Positions 1 through 9,675 of a stretch of 64,000 bases of DNA are shown here, piece by piece. Source of the DNA: Rossellomorea aquimaris (lineage in GTDB: Bacteria; Bacillota; Bacilli; Bacillales; Bacillaceae_B); the NCBI RefSeq assembly GCF_020171925.1, contig NZ_JAIVAR010000001.1, forward strand, positions 496,001 to 560,000, in the 5' to 3' direction. The translations under genes and the position numbers were made by a program. The notes beneath the pieces were generated by a model, which made no database searches, was not told the DNA's origin, and saw only the letters and a list, made by a program, of their open reading frames with translations. Numbering within the stretch: position 1 is the first letter of the stretch; every line of letters begins with the position of its first letter.

Positions 1-140
1 GACCACTATTAGAGGAAAACCCTAACAGGGGTAATTATTTTTTCGGAATAATATTTTTTGAATGCCGACATCATCTGACATGGATGGAAATGCTGTCATG
101 CCAATATTTTGCTAAAAAATGAAAGGTGTTTAGTTATTCA

Positions 141-208
141 GATAAGTAAAACTTATCAAAAACAATAACTTTATTGTTATTTACTTATGTAATCGCTTGT
201 ATTAAGAT
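141..208 (+). promoter_or_regulatory. acnA promoter with CcpC-type operator
   Basis: A dyad of the CcpC form ATAA-N7-TTAT lies at 142-156. A SigmaA-like promoter TTTACT-17 bp-TAAGAT occupies 180-208, giving a start near 215. The dyad is then centred near -66, and a TTAT half-site (185-188) lies near -27, which is the arrangement known for CcpC control of B. subtilis citB. A second perfect palindrome (arms of 8, 2-base centre) sits at 161-178 between them. Citrate-responsive repression is inferred. Confidence 0.65.
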
Positions 209-289
209 TGTTAATGTGAGAAAAGTTCGTTAGTTTATGACGAAGACTTTTCGACTTAATGTGTATTTGTAGTTAGAGGGGGAATTGAA

Positions 290-2998
290 ATGGCAAAGAA
301 CGATGTATTTAATGCACGATCTTCTTTCGAACTTGAAGGAAAACGTTATCATTATTATCGTTTAAAAGCACTTGAAGAAGCAGGCGTTTCAAACATCAAC
401 CGTTTACCTTACAGTGTTAAGGTATTACTTGAATCTGTACTGCGCCAATTTGACGGACGTGTGATCAATAAAGATCATGTTGAAAACTTAGCAAACTGGG
501 GAGCGGCAAGCAAGGACGCGGAGGTTCCATTCAAACCTTCACGTGTCATCCTCCAAGACTTCACAGGAGTACCTGCTGTCGTTGACTTGGCTTCTTTGCG
601 TAAAGCAATGGCGGATATCGGTGGAGATCCTCAAAAAATCAACCCTGAAATTCCGGTTGATCTTGTAATCGACCACTCTGTACAAGTTGATAAATATGGT
701 ACAGCAGACGCATTGAAGGCAAACATGGATCTTGAATTCGAACGTAATGCCGAGCGTTACCAATTCTTGAGCTGGGCTCAAAAAGCATTTGAAAACTACC
801 GTGCCGTTCCACCGGCTACTGGTATCGTCCACCAAGTAAACTTAGAGTATCTTGCAAACGTAGTTCATGCCGTTGAAACAACAGAAGGCGACTTTGAAGC
901 GTTCCCTGATACACTTGTTGGTACTGACTCCCATACAACGATGATTAACGGGATCGGTGTACTAGGCTGGGGTGTAGGTGGAATCGAAGCAGAAGCAGGC
1001 ATGCTTGGTCAACCTTCTTACTTCCCGATTCCTGAAGTAATCGGTGTTAAATTCACTGGCGAGCTTCCAAACGGAGCAACGGCTACAGACTTGGCACTTA
1101 AGGTTACGCAAGTACTTCGCCAAAAAGGTGTTGTAGGTAAATTTGTTGAATACTTCGGACCAGGGGTTGCCACACTGCCACTTGCTGACCGTGCAACAAT
1201 TGCAAACATGGCTCCTGAATATGGTGCAACTTGTGGATTCTTCCCGGTTGACGCAGAATCACTTGACTATCTGCGTTTAACAGGCCGCGATGATACTCAT
1301 ATCAAGATGGTAGAAGAATATCTGAAGAAAAATGAAATGTTCTTCACACCTGAAAAAGAAGAACCAACATACACTGACGTAGTGGAAATCGACCTTTCTG
1401 CTGTGGAAGCAAACCTTTCCGGACCAAAACGTCCACAGGATTTAATTCCACTTTCAGAAATGAAAGATACTTTCCATAAGTCGATCACTGCAAAAGAAGG
1501 CGTACAAGGCTTTGGTCTTGATGCATCTGAAATCAATAAAACAGCTAAGTATACAACAGAAGACGGTGAAGAAGTAACGATGCCTACTGGAGCAATCGGT
1601 ATTGCTGCCATTACTTCTTGTACGAATACGTCAAATCCGTATGTCATGCTTGGAGCAGGGCTTGTTGCTAAAAAGGCCGTGGAACTTGGTATGAATGTTC
1701 CTGACTTTGTTAAAACATCACTCGCTCCTGGATCTAAAGTTGTTACTGGATACTTGAGGGATTCCGGATTGTTATCTTATATGGAACAAATCGGATTCAA
1801 CCTTGTCGGGTATGGCTGTACAACTTGTATCGGTAACTCAGGTCCATTACGCCCTGAAATCGAAAAGGCCGTTTCTGATGCAGATCTTCTTTTGACATCT
1901 GTACTTTCAGGTAACCGTAACTTCGAAGGACGTATCCATCCGCTAGTGAAAGCAAACTACCTTGCTTCACCGCCACTTGTCGTTGCATATGCACTTGCAG
2001 GTACAGTCGATATCGATCTTCAGAACGATCCGATCGGTAAAGACAAAGACGGCAATGATGTGTTCTTCAAGGATATCTGGCCATCTCAGGATGAAGTGAA
2101 GGATGTTGTAAAAGCAACTGTAACACCTGAACTATTCCGCAGAGAATATGAGCATGTGTTCACGGAAAACGATCGCTGGAACGAAATCAAAACGAGCAAC
2201 GAACCGTTGTATAGCTTTGATGAGACTTCAACATATATCCAAAATCCATCATTCTTCACAGGACTTGCACCAACTCCTGAAGATATTAAGGGATTAAACG
2301 GACTTCGTGTTGTAGGTAAATTCGGTGACTCAGTGACAACTGACCACATTTCCCCTGCAGGTGCGATCGGTAAAGATACGCCAGCTGGTAAATACCTGCG
2401 CGCGAATGGCGTAGAGCCTCGCGACTTCAACTCTTATGGTTCCCGTCGTGGTAACCACGAAGTAATGATGCGCGGAACGTTCGCGAACATCCGTATCCGA
2501 AATCAAATCGCTCCAGGTACGGAAGGCGGATTTACGACTTACTGGCCTGAAGATGAAGTGATGCCTATCTATGATGCATGCATGAAGTATCAAGAAGATG
2601 GCACTGGCTTGGTTGTACTGGCAGGAAAAGACTACGGTATGGGATCTTCTCGTGACTGGGCAGCAAAAGGTACAAACCTTCTAGGCATCAAGACTGTCAT
2701 CGCTGAAAGTTACGAGCGTATTCACCGCTCGAACCTTGTGATGATGGGTGTCCTTCCACTTCAATTCAAACAAGGTGAAAGTGCCGAAACACTAGGATTG
2801 ACTGGTAGGGAAACAATTTCTGTCAACATCACGGATGACGTGAAACCTCGTGATATCCTGACTGTCACTGCAGTGGCTGAAGATGGAACAAAGACAGAAT
2901 TTGATGTTCTTGCACGTTTTGATTCTGAAGTAGAAGTAGACTACTACCGTCACGGTGGTATCCTTCAAATGGTACTTCGCGGTAAATTCCAAGCATAA
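290..2998 (+). CDS. acnA: Aconitate hydratase
   Basis: Cytoplasmic [4Fe-4S] enzyme that interconverts citrate and isocitrate via cis-aconitate in the TCA cycle. In Bacillus the apoprotein also binds RNA. At 902 residues it is full length for the AcnA/IRP1 type. Cluster cysteines are visible as C444 (SCTNTSNP) and C510/C513 (GCTTCIGN), and the C-terminal swivel-domain motif [12 protein letters not shown] is present. The ATG follows a strong AGAGGGGGAAT ribosome site. A hairpin terminator follows, so it is probably monocistronic. The upstream CcpC-type dyad suggests citrate control. Confident from sequence and from the synteny with yneN. Confidence 0.98.
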   Translation: MAKNDVFNARSSFELEGKRYHYYRLKALEEAGVSNINRLPYSVKVLLESVLRQFDGRVINKDHVENLANWGAASKDAEVPFKPSRVILQDFTGVPAVVDLASLRKAMADIGGDPQKINPEIPVDLVIDHSVQVDKYGTADALKANMDLEFERNAERYQFLSWAQKAFENYRAVPPATGIVHQVNLEYLANVVHAVETTEGDFEAFPDTLVGTDSHTTMINGIGVLGWGVGGIEAEAGMLGQPSYFPIPEVIGVKFTGELPNGATATDLALKVTQVLRQKGVVGKFVEYFGPGVATLPLADRATIANMAPEYGATCGFFPVDAESLDYLRLTGRDDTHIKMVEEYLKKNEMFFTPEKEEPTYTDVVEIDLSAVEANLSGPKRPQDLIPLSEMKDTFHKSITAKEGVQGFGLDASEINKTAKYTTEDGEEVTMPTGAIGIAAITSCTNTSNPYVMLGAGLVAKKAVELGMNVPDFVKTSLAPGSKVVTGYLRDSGLLSYMEQIGFNLVGYGCTTCIGNSGPLRPEIEKAVSDADLLLTSVLSGNRNFEGRIHPLVKANYLASPPLVVAYALAGTVDIDLQNDPIGKDKDGNDVFFKDIWPSQDEVKDVVKATVTPELFRREYEHVFTENDRWNEIKTSNEPLYSFDETSTYIQNPSFFTGLAPTPEDIKGLNGLRVVGKFGDSVTTDHISPAGAIGKDTPAGKYLRANGVEPRDFNSYGSRRGNHEVMMRGTFANIRIRNQIAPGTEGGFTTYWPEDEVMPIYDACMKYQEDGTGLVVLAGKDYGMGSSRDWAAKGTNLLGIKTVIAESYERIHRSNLVMMGVLPLQFKQGESAETLGLTGRETISVNITDDVKPRDILTVTAVAEDGTKTEFDVLARFDSEVEVDYYRHGGILQMVLRGKFQA

Positions 2999-3012
2999 GC
3001 TTCAATAAAGTA

Positions 3013-3047
3013 AAAAGCCCTGAGATTTTTCTCAGGGCTTTTTCTTG
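3013..3047 (+). terminator. Rho-independent terminator of acnA
   Basis: Inverted repeat aagccctgag/ctcagggctt with a 6-base loop, followed by a T-rich tract, starts 16 bases after the acnA stop. Confidence 0.9.
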
Positions 3048-3142
3048 TTTTTAGAACATCACATTCCATTATTAAGTGACTAAATTCGGACAGGCTGGCA
3101 TAAGATGTACCAAGCGATAGTATAAAAGGGAGAGACATACCA

Positions 3143-3742
3143 TTGAAATCTTTTTTTGGCATTATGCTTGTGGCATTATTAGTTTTTACATTCTATGTTG
3201 ATAATAAATCCAGTCCAAGTGAGTTTCCCTTAGATGAGTTGAAAGAAGCTTCTGCCGATCCATCCTACGATCAGCTGCTTGATATCGAAGAAGGCGAAGT
3301 AGTAGAAAGCACTACACCTTCAGAGCATTTTCCAGGGCCCAACGTAGGAGATAAGGCCATCGACTTCAAACTTTCGGATCTAACAGGGAAAGATGTGACC
3401 TTATCGCAATTCAAAGGGAAGAAAGTGGTAGTGAATTTCTGGGCTACATGGTGTCCTCCGTGCAAAGAGGAAATGCCAATCATGGAGGAGTTCTATAACT
3501 CGAATCGTGAAGAGGTGGAGGTCCTCGCCATTAATATTGATCCTCAATACAATGTCAAAGAGTATCAACAAGCCATGGGGTTAACCTTCCCGATCCTTCT
3601 TGATGAAGACGATAAAATCAACAAAGCTTACGACATCCTAACCGTGCCTACCACCTATGTCATCAATGAACAAGGCATCATCACACACAAACAAATCGGT
3701 GCCCTCACCAGCATCGAATCCTTCAACGCTTTAGTGAAGTGA
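3143..3742 (+). CDS. yneN: Membrane-anchored thiol-disulfide oxidoreductase (YneN/ResA-like)
   Basis: Thioredoxin-fold protein of the TlpA/ResA family, 199 residues. An N-terminal hydrophobic segment (about 3-18) anchors it outside the membrane. The redox motif WCPPC is at 103-107 and the cis-proline region TVPTTYVI is near the end. ResA-type proteins reduce disulfides in apocytochrome c or other extracytoplasmic proteins; the target here is unknown. The start is TTG at 3143, preceded by AAGGGAGAG at good spacing. The position directly after aconitase matches B. subtilis yneN. Confidence 0.88.
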   Translation: MKSFFGIMLVALLVFTFYVDNKSSPSEFPLDELKEASADPSYDQLLDIEEGEVVESTTPSEHFPGPNVGDKAIDFKLSDLTGKDVTLSQFKGKKVVVNFWATWCPPCKEEMPIMEEFYNSNREEVEVLAINIDPQYNVKEYQQAMGLTFPILLDEDDKINKAYDILTVPTTYVINEQGIITHKQIGALTSIESFNALVK

Positions 3743-3832
3743 GGGACGTACCTTCATACTGACTTGTTTAAAATATCAGAAATTTGGATATACTATTTAC
3801 ACAAGTCAATATGAGAGTGAGGGTTATGATTT

Positions 3833-3979
3833 ATGCGCAGGCCAAGAAAAAAATCGTTCGCAGATTTGGTAAAAGAGAATAAAAAGCAACTTCTCCTTGA
3901 TGAGGATGCAATGAATGCCATTGAGGAAAGAATCGATGCACGTTACGAGATCAAGCGTCCACTTGATAAAGCCGAGTAA
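3833..3979 (+). CDS. Small Fur-regulated-basic-protein-like protein (FbpB family)
   Basis: A 48-residue basic protein beginning MRRPRKKSFADLVKENKKQL and ending in a charged helix (EERIDARYEIKR). It resembles the FbpB family, small proteins proposed to help the FsrA small RNA repress iron-rich enzymes. The ATG is preceded by AGTGAGGG at about 10 bases. No clear Fur box was seen upstream. Sitting next to aconitase, a known iron-sparing target, is suggestive, but the family assignment rests on the N-terminal motif only. Confidence 0.65.
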   Translation: MRRPRKKSFADLVKENKKQLLLDEDAMNAIEERIDARYEIKRPLDKAE

Positions 3980-4104
3980 ATATTTACGAGGCTTTATTTT
4001 TTTTGCGTAAGAACCAAGTGTCTTACTGATCATTTATCCTGCCAATAATTACGCCAACATTTCCTTGCCGAAATGGAAATGATATTAGTAAGGGGGGAAG
4101 TGCA

Positions 4105-4248
4105 ATGAGTAATCCAAAGCGAGACAGTAAACATTTCAGTCCTAACCATATTGGAACCAAGTCCAGAGAAGCAGGTGGGAATAACGGGAAGCAAATGCAG
4201 GATACATCAGGCAAGCATGCCCAGGTAATCCAGACAAAAGGTGAATAA
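4105..4248 (+). CDS. sspN: Small acid-soluble spore protein N
   Basis: 47 residues with the SspN pattern [20 protein letters not shown]. Minor SASP of the forespore, made under SigmaG in B. subtilis, where it is cotranscribed with tlp. The ribosome site AGGGGGGAAG lies just before the ATG. tlp begins 83 bases downstream, as in B. subtilis. Confident from sequence and neighbours. Confidence 0.9.
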   Translation: MSNPKRDSKHFSPNHIGTKSREAGGNNGKQMQDTSGKHAQVIQTKGE

Positions 4249-4331
4249 CTGCTACGCGTCTTTCTAAAAATATGAGGGGCTTGACCACTCTAGGTCAGTC
4301 TTTAATTTATCTTTTCTAGGAGGAATATCTA

Positions 4332-4562
4332 ATGGCATGGAACAGTAAACCTAACCCGGATGATCGCAGTGATAACGTAGAGAAGCTTCAAGGAATGGTT
4401 CAGCATACCATCGAGAACATGGAAAAGGCAGAAGAATCCATGGCTTTTACTGATAGTGAAGAGCAGCTACAGTCCATTAAAGCGAAAAACGAACGCCGTC
4501 GTGAAAGTCTTGATGCATTCCGAAGCGAAATCAAAGATGAGGCCGGTACATCCAAACAATAG
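4332..4562 (+). CDS. tlp: Small acid-soluble spore protein Tlp
   Basis: 76 residues, highly charged, with the Tlp hallmark N-terminus (NPDDRSDNVEKLQ) and a helical remainder. Tlp is a forespore SASP whose old name, thioredoxin-like, is a misnomer: no CxxC is present. It is preceded by TCTAGGAGGAAT, a strong ribosome site. It likely forms a short sporulation transcript with sspN that ends at the following hairpin. Confidence 0.93.
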   Translation: MAWNSKPNPDDRSDNVEKLQGMVQHTIENMEKAEESMAFTDSEEQLQSIKAKNERRRESLDAFRSEIKDEAGTSKQ

Positions 4563-4571
4563 GCAGAATCC

Positions 4572-4606
4572 GTCCCGGTTATATTATATAACCGGGATAT
4601 TTTATA
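4572..4606 (+). terminator. Terminator after tlp
   Basis: Perfect inverted repeat cccggttata/tataaccggg with a 3-base loop, followed by an AT-rich tail. Confidence 0.75.
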
Positions 4607-4695
4607 CAAAAAGTGACGGAAGCGTATCAATATTCTAAACACAATTTCTGTGATACGATTATGTGGATGCATCAAAAAATTGTGGGGTGAATGAA

Positions 4696-5115
4696 ATGCA
4701 TATATCGGAAAATACGGTTCAAGTAAGATATGCTGAAACAGATCAGATGGGTGTTGTGTATCACGCTAATTACCTTATATGGATGGAGCTTGGGAGAACT
4801 CAGCTGATCGAGGATTTGGGATTCAATTATGCAGAAGTGGAGAAAGACGGCATACTATCTCCTGTTGTTGATCTGAACATCAGCTATAAGACCCCTGTCC
4901 GTTATGGTGAAAAGGCATTGGTGAAAACGTGGGTGGAGGACTATGATGGAATCAGGATTACATATGGGTATGAAATCTATAACGGTGAAAATCAATTAGC
5001 GATAACAGGACAGTCCAAGCACGTATGTGTAAAGAAAGACAGTTTCCGCCCTATTTCGATACGAAGAATGTTCCCTGAATGGCATGAAGCGTATGAGAAT
5101 GCCAAAAAAGGTTGA
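4696..5115 (+). CDS. yneP: Acyl-CoA thioesterase, 4-hydroxybenzoyl-CoA thioesterase family (YneP)
   Basis: Hotdog-fold thioesterase, 139 residues from the ATG at 4696. The family signature YAETDQMGVVYHANYLIWME carries the catalytic Asp region and the HAN turn. The natural CoA ester is unknown. An in-frame ATG at 4663 has no ribosome site, whereas GGGGTGA sits 5 bases before 4696, and homologues begin at this point. yneQ follows after 34 bases, probably in one operon. Confidence 0.9.
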   Translation: MHISENTVQVRYAETDQMGVVYHANYLIWMELGRTQLIEDLGFNYAEVEKDGILSPVVDLNISYKTPVRYGEKALVKTWVEDYDGIRITYGYEIYNGENQLAITGQSKHVCVKKDSFRPISIRRMFPEWHEAYENAKKG

Positions 5116-5149
5116 ATGTGACAAGGATACATACTAGAAAAGGGGAAAG

Positions 5150-5458
5150 ATGATGGCTTTCGGGGTGAATCGAAAAGAATTGAATGATTGGAAAGAACGG
5201 GTGGGTAAAGGTGAAGTCGCATTTATCACGCACTACTGGGTGGATGAACGATTTCCTCAATTCAAGACTGTCACAAAGGCAGGCTGTTCTGATATTGAAA
5301 AGCTAAGCAGGTGGGGGAAAAAATACGGCTTAGAGGAAAAGTGGATCCACAAAAGGAAAGACGGCTTTCCTCATTTCGATTTATTGGGCGATACTCAGCT
5401 ACGCATACTAAAAGAAGAAGGCCAGGATGATCAAATACGGCGGTTCTTGAAAAAGTAA
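5150..5458 (+). CDS. yneQ: Conserved hypothetical protein YneQ
   Basis: 102 residues, soluble, rich in charged and aromatic residues (HYWVDERFPQFKTVTKAGC near 28-46). No catalytic motif recognised. Two adjacent ATG codons are possible starts (5150 or 5153), following AAAGGGGAAAG. Its identity as YneQ rests on position between yneP and yneR, and on size. Function unknown. Confidence 0.8.
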   Translation: MMAFGVNRKELNDWKERVGKGEVAFITHYWVDERFPQFKTVTKAGCSDIEKLSRWGKKYGLEEKWIHKRKDGFPHFDLLGDTQLRILKEEGQDDQIRRFLKK

Positions 5459-5465
5459 AGAAGGC

Positions 5466-5492
5466 AGAAACCGGTTGGAAAGACCGGTTTCA
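5466..5492. terminator. Hairpin between convergent yneQ and yneR
   Basis: Inverted repeat gaaaccggt/accggtttc with a 7-base loop lies between two convergent stop codons. The T tract is poor on both strands, so termination strength is uncertain. Confidence 0.5.
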
Positions 5493-5499
5493 GAAATGA

Positions 5500-5790
5500 T
5501 CATTTTTTGTATTCGTAAAGGGGTTCTTCCAGTTCCTTATTATAACCTACATGAAGATCATGACCATCGAAATACCAAAGATCCCTTTCTTCAATAAAAA
5601 AAGTTCGGTTATCGATATTGATCATACTTCCTGCTTCAATCGGTTCTTCTTTACTGACACCCAGTGAGAAACTGTCATGTAAAGGGCTCGAGCCTCCATA
5701 ACGGACATAAAAACGGATGAATTCCCCCTCATCTGCCAGCATTTCGTTCTTGAACCATTCGATGGCGTCTTCAGAAATATGAATGTTCAT
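5500..5790 (-). CDS. yneR: HesB-like protein YneR
   Basis: 96 residues from the ATG at 5790, chosen because AAAGGAG lies 7 bases upstream; an extended reading from 5811 lacks a ribosome site. It shows the HesB/IscA-like fold pattern (RFYVRYGG, then DLHVGYNKE) but no conserved Cys triad. It is therefore unlikely to be an iron-sulfur carrier of the IscA kind. Function unknown. Confidence 0.82.
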   Translation of the reverse strand: MNIHISEDAIEWFKNEMLADEGEFIRFYVRYGGSSPLHDSFSLGVSKEEPIEAGSMINIDNRTFFIEERDLWYFDGHDLHVGYNKELEEPLYEYKK

Positions 5791-5911
5791 TGTAAGACTC
5801 CTTTCTATCACTCAATCTGATACCCGTTTTTTGGACAATCGGGATGCAGTTCCTATATTATATACATACTGAACCATATACATCTAATTTTTAGCACAGG
5901 AGTTGTCAATT

Positions 5912-6172
5912 ATGAGAACACAGGCCCTTATGTATTACATTGGTGCGTTTATATTTGCTGCAATGGGGATTCTGACTTTCCTTCAGCTGCATAAGGCGAG
6001 TTACAAAATGGAGGCAGGTACCTTCATCATTGTCGCAGCGTTGATTTACTATGGGATGGTCACACTCTATTTCAGAAGCAAAAGACGTACCTTCTTAATG
6101 GCAAACCTGATTCTTGCCGTACTTGCTCTTGGCGGGATCTTTTTTAACCATATCCTCTTTGGTTCGCATTAA
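5912..6172 (+). CDS. Small membrane protein, unknown function
   Basis: 86 residues with three predicted membrane segments (about 6-22, 35-55 and 62-80). AGGAG lies 9 bases before the ATG at 5912; an in-frame TTG at 5903 is too close to that site to be used. No family recognised. It stands alone, divergent from yneR and convergent with the capA-like gene. Confidence 0.75.
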   Translation: MRTQALMYYIGAFIFAAMGILTFLQLHKASYKMEAGTFIIVAALIYYGMVTLYFRSKRRTFLMANLILAVLALGGIFFNHILFGSH

Positions 6173-6175
6173 ACA

Positions 6176-6208
6176 ACAAAAAGCTGATGCCTTGGCATCA
6201 GCTTTTTT
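6176..6208. terminator. Bidirectional terminator
   Basis: Inverted repeat aaagctgatgcc/ggcatcagcttt with a 2-base loop and T tracts on both strands lies between convergent genes. Confidence 0.88.
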
Positions 6209-6209
6209 A

Positions 6210-7367
6210 TTATTGTGATACCCCATTCATCATGTGGGAGACCATTTCATCCTCGGTGTAGGTAATCATCCCATTTTTCTGAGCGAAATCAAGGGGATAA
6301 ATACGATAATTCTTATAATTTCTTTCCCCCACATAGGTAGGGTGGAACGTGATCGATGGATATGTGATCACAGAGCCGGCGGGACTGCGATCTAGCAGGA
6401 CCTGTATTTCTGCCATACCGCCGATGTCTTTATAATCGTCTTTTTGTCCTGATAAAAAGTTGCCTAAAGAATAAACAACCACTGCCTCGCGCCCATCGCT
6501 TGTTTTATACGTTTGAAGCGGTTGGAGAACATGTGGGTGGTGTCCGAAAATAATATCAGCTCCGCTCTCCGTCAGTACTTTTGCAAGCCTTTGCTGTTCT
6601 TCTGTCGGAAACCGCTGATACTCATTTCCCCAATGAAGGCTCATGATCACCATATCGATATCCATTTGCCTTGCTTTTTTGATTTCCGCAATCATCTTCT
6701 TCTCATCAAGAAGGTTGACAAGGTACTCTTTCCCTTCAGGTACTGGAATGCCATTCGTTCCATACGTATAAGAAAGAAGAGCGAATTTAATTCCGTTAAC
6801 ATTAAACGTACGGATTTTTTCTTGGTCTTCAGGACTCTTGAACGCCCCCACATAAGGCATTGCGATTTTCTCATAATAATCAATGGCACTCATCAAACCC
6901 TCCACGCCTTGATCCAACGAATGGTTATTTGCCGTTGTGACGGCATCGACACCGGCATCCTGAAGTTCTTTAACAATTTCCTTTGGACTATTGAAGAGGG
7001 GATAACTTGATAATCCGATTTCGGTTCCGCCCGGAGTGGATTCTTGATTGGCAATCAAGAAATCGGGCTCTGACAACATCTCTTTAACAGGTGCAAACAT
7101 CGGTGAAAAATCATAGGTCTGACCGGTCTTAGCATCATTGTAAACCGTGTTATGAATAAGAATGTCACCTATGGCCGCAATGTTGGCCGTAGATGTCATT
7201 GATTTTCCTTCGGCATGGACTTCTCTTGCCGTGTGTAGTGTAAACGTTTCTTTCCCTTGTTGGTTGTTTGTACTCCAATCCCTATACTGAGTTGTCACCA
7301 AGTATCCCATTCCCACTAATAATGGAATGATGATCAGCAGGCTTTGTATGTAAGTCTTTTTTTTCAT
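6210..7367 (-). CDS. CapA/PgsA-type protein (poly-gamma-glutamate capsule family)
   Basis: 385 residues. An N-terminal membrane anchor (about 8-25) is followed by the CapA metallophosphatase-like fold: GDILIHN (67-73), NQES (107-110), NNHS (147-150) and GHHPHVLQP near 275. The family includes B. subtilis YwtB/PgsA, needed for poly-gamma-glutamate export. No pgsB or pgsC gene is adjacent, so a capsule role is not established; many stand-alone members exist with unknown substrates. The protein is probably extracytoplasmic and metal dependent. Confidence 0.85.
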   Translation of the reverse strand: MKKKTYIQSLLIIIPLLVGMGYLVTTQYRDWSTNNQQGKETFTLHTAREVHAEGKSMTSTANIAAIGDILIHNTVYNDAKTGQTYDFSPMFAPVKEMLSEPDFLIANQESTPGGTEIGLSSYPLFNSPKEIVKELQDAGVDAVTTANNHSLDQGVEGLMSAIDYYEKIAMPYVGAFKSPEDQEKIRTFNVNGIKFALLSYTYGTNGIPVPEGKEYLVNLLDEKKMIAEIKKARQMDIDMVIMSLHWGNEYQRFPTEEQQRLAKVLTESGADIIFGHHPHVLQPLQTYKTSDGREAVVVYSLGNFLSGQKDDYKDIGGMAEIQVLLDRSPAGSVITYPSITFHPTYVGERNYKNYRIYPLDFAQKNGMITYTEDEMVSHMMNGVSQ

Positions 7368-7526
7368 CTTTAAACTCCTTCGTTCTCATTTCTTCATCCC
7401 CCATACTATTTTACAGGAAAATACAGCATAGAGGGAGATGCATTTTGAGAAATATTCTCTTCATTATGACCAAGGAGTAAGAGGGACAACCGTTTTAGAT
7501 TGTCAATTTAGAACCAAAGATCCATA

Positions 7527-7603
7527 AAGAAAAAGCGGTCTAAAACTGTTCATTTCCCCGTTGTTCCCAACTTGAAATGACTAGTTTTAAACCGCTTCCT
7601 TTT
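7527..7603 (-). terminator. Long-stem terminator of plsY
   Basis: Two 24-base arms (about 7532-7556 and 7574-7597) pair with about three mismatches around a 17-base loop. On the minus strand the stem is followed by TTTTTCTTT. It lies right after the plsY stop. Confidence 0.8.
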
Positions 7604-8197
7604 CTAAAGCCATTTAATTTTTGGTTCAGACTTGTTCTTGATGCGTACGATGTTTGCACGATGCCTGAAGATGACAAAGAACGCGAGAACACCTACAACA
7701 ACCATCAGAGGGATATCCCCTGTGAACAATGTATACGTAAATGCAATGATCGCTGCAATCATGGAAGAAAGAGAAACGTATTTGGAAACGTATAATCCCA
7801 GGAAGAAAACCGCTAGCAAGATGAAGAATAGTAGAGGATCATATCCCAGAAGAACCCCACCTGACGTTGCTACTGCCTTACCGCCCCTGAAATTGGCGAA
7901 CAAAGGATACATGTGCCCAATAACCGCGAATATGCCGGCTACTAGCATGAACATCCTTGGTTCAACATTCAGGATCAACGGAAGGATCGTAGCTGCAGTC
8001 CCCTTCAAAATATCCATGATCGTGACGATCATCCCGGCTTTCACACCAAGTGTCCGAAAGGTATTCGTACCTCCAAGATTTCCGCTTCCGTGTTCACGGA
8101 TATCAATCCCATAGAATTTCTTCCCGATGATCAACCCAGATGGAATGGAGCCAAGCAGATAAGCTATAACAAGAATAAGGGCATAAATCATAATCAC
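7604..8197 (-). CDS. plsY: Glycerol-3-phosphate acyltransferase PlsY
   Basis: Integral membrane enzyme (197 residues, five predicted segments) that transfers acyl groups from acyl-phosphate to glycerol 3-phosphate, the first step of phospholipid synthesis. PlsY motifs are present: [14 protein letters not shown] (37-40) and FRGGKAVAT (103-111). A second ATG two codons downstream could also serve as start. Equivalent to B. subtilis yneS. Confidence 0.96.
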   Translation of the reverse strand: MIMIYALILVIAYLLGSIPSGLIIGKKFYGIDIREHGSGNLGGTNTFRTLGVKAGMIVTIMDILKGTAATILPLILNVEPRMFMLVAGIFAVIGHMYPLFANFRGGKAVATSGGVLLGYDPLLFFILLAVFFLGLYVSKYVSLSSMIAAIIAFTYTLFTGDIPLMVVVGVLAFFVIFRHRANIVRIKNKSEPKIKWL

Positions 8198-8375
8198 TGC
8201 TCCTTTAATTATGTAGTGCGTTCTTTATTTTAACATGTTTTACAAGAAAACGGGAGAAAATCCCGAATTTTTTAGTACCTGTTCATAAAACTAGATAACA
8301 TCTTGTATAACCGCACGATAATCAACCGAATTATGGTAAAATGAAATCATTCTACATAAAGGAAATGAAGGTGAA

Positions 8376-9671
8376 ATGTATATGCATCTTATACTGTCGG
8401 CGCTCCAATGGGTGGCTTTCATGATCGCAGGTTCAATCGCTGCTCCCATTGCAATTGCTGATTTGTTTCAGTTGGATCCAGCAGAAACGGCAGGGTTCAT
8501 CCAACGAACGATCTTTGTCTTAGGTGCCGCTAGCCTTATACAAGCTTTGATTGGTCATAAGTTGCCGATCAATGAAGGTCCTGCCGGGTTATGGTGGGGT
8601 GTTTTTGCCATTTATGCGGGTTTTACAGGGACTCTTTACAGCAGTCATCATGATGTATTGACGGTGTTGCAGGGCGGTATGATCATAAGCGGCATCATCT
8701 TTTTTATTTTGGCTTCGACTGGTCTGTTAAAAAGACTGACCTCCCTCTTCACCCCTACCATCACGTTCATTTACCTAATGCTACTGATTTTGCAGTTAAG
8801 TGGTTCCTTCGTGAAAGGGATGTTTGGAATCAATGGTGAAGAGGCTGCAATCCAACCAATGGTCCTTTTGGGAAGTTTTTTGACGATCTTGGTCGCGCTA
8901 TATTTCTCTGGTCATCGAGTAAAGTGGGTTCAGCAATATTCCATCATACTTGCGTTAATTACCGGCTGGTTGATCTTTATCATAATGGGACTCAGCGGAA
9001 GTGTTACTGTATCCAGCTCTTGGTTTGCATTGCCTGAGATCTTCGCATTTGGTGCACCGAGATTCGATGTTGGTGTCATCGTCACATCCATATTCATCAC
9101 CTTTTTGTTAACGACGAATATGATTGCTTCCATCAGAGTGATGGAGGAAGTGATGAAATCTCAAGGAAAGCCTGTGAATGAACGGTATACAGAGAGTGGG
9201 TTTGCATCCGGGATCAATCAGATGCTAGGTGGGATTTTCTCGGCCATCGGTTCGGTTCCGATTTCAGGCTCCGCTGGGTTTGTTGCAGCGACCCGTATGT
9301 ATAATGTCTTTCCTTTCATAGCAGGAAGCGGCATCATCATCATCTTCAGCCTCATCCCTAATGTGATGAATGTATTTGCCAGTTTACCGGCACCAGTCGG
9401 TTATGCCGTCACCACGGTGATCTTCATCAAGATGGTGGGACTTGCTCTCGGGGAATATCAGAAAGAGCAGCACTTGGAGCGTACCCATTTTGTCGCAGGG
9501 ATTTCTTTGATAATCGGTGTGGGTGCGATGTTCGTGCCAGCTTCTGCTTTTAAAGATCTACCGGTCGTCGTAGCTTCTATACTGAACAACGGCCTGATAC
9601 TTGGAACGATGACGGGGATTGTGGTTGAACAGATTTTAATGAAAAAATATGCTTATTCGAGGAGAAGGTAG
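8376..9671 (+). CDS. NCS2-family purine/pyrimidine permease
   Basis: 431 residues, about 12-13 membrane segments, of the xanthine/uracil permease (NCS2) family and most like B. subtilis YwdJ. Visible features are INEGPAGLWWG near 64 and the segment NQMLGGIFSAIGSVPISGSA near 276-295. The substrate cannot be read from sequence. The start may be 8376 or 8382; AAGGTGA fits 8382 better. Its last codons (ggagaagg, 9661-9668) form the ribosome site of the next gene, so the two are translationally linked. It interrupts the plsY-yneT order of B. subtilis. Confidence 0.87.
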   Translation: MYMHLILSALQWVAFMIAGSIAAPIAIADLFQLDPAETAGFIQRTIFVLGAASLIQALIGHKLPINEGPAGLWWGVFAIYAGFTGTLYSSHHDVLTVLQGGMIISGIIFFILASTGLLKRLTSLFTPTITFIYLMLLILQLSGSFVKGMFGINGEEAAIQPMVLLGSFLTILVALYFSGHRVKWVQQYSIILALITGWLIFIIMGLSGSVTVSSSWFALPEIFAFGAPRFDVGVIVTSIFITFLLTTNMIASIRVMEEVMKSQGKPVNERYTESGFASGINQMLGGIFSAIGSVPISGSAGFVAATRMYNVFPFIAGSGIIIIFSLIPNVMNVFASLPAPVGYAVTTVIFIKMVGLALGEYQKEQHLERTHFVAGISLIIGVGAMFVPASAFKDLPVVVASILNNGLILGTMTGIVVEQILMKKYAYSRRR

Positions 9672-9675
9672 ATAA

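Noticed and set aside
3743-3832. Fur box before the FbpB-like gene
   Set aside because: No TGATAATNATTATCA-like sequence; only an imperfect gacttgt/acaagtc pair was seen.
6513-7010. Plus-strand frame opposite the CapA-like gene
   Set aside because: Antisense to a well-supported gene, no ribosome site, no family resemblance.
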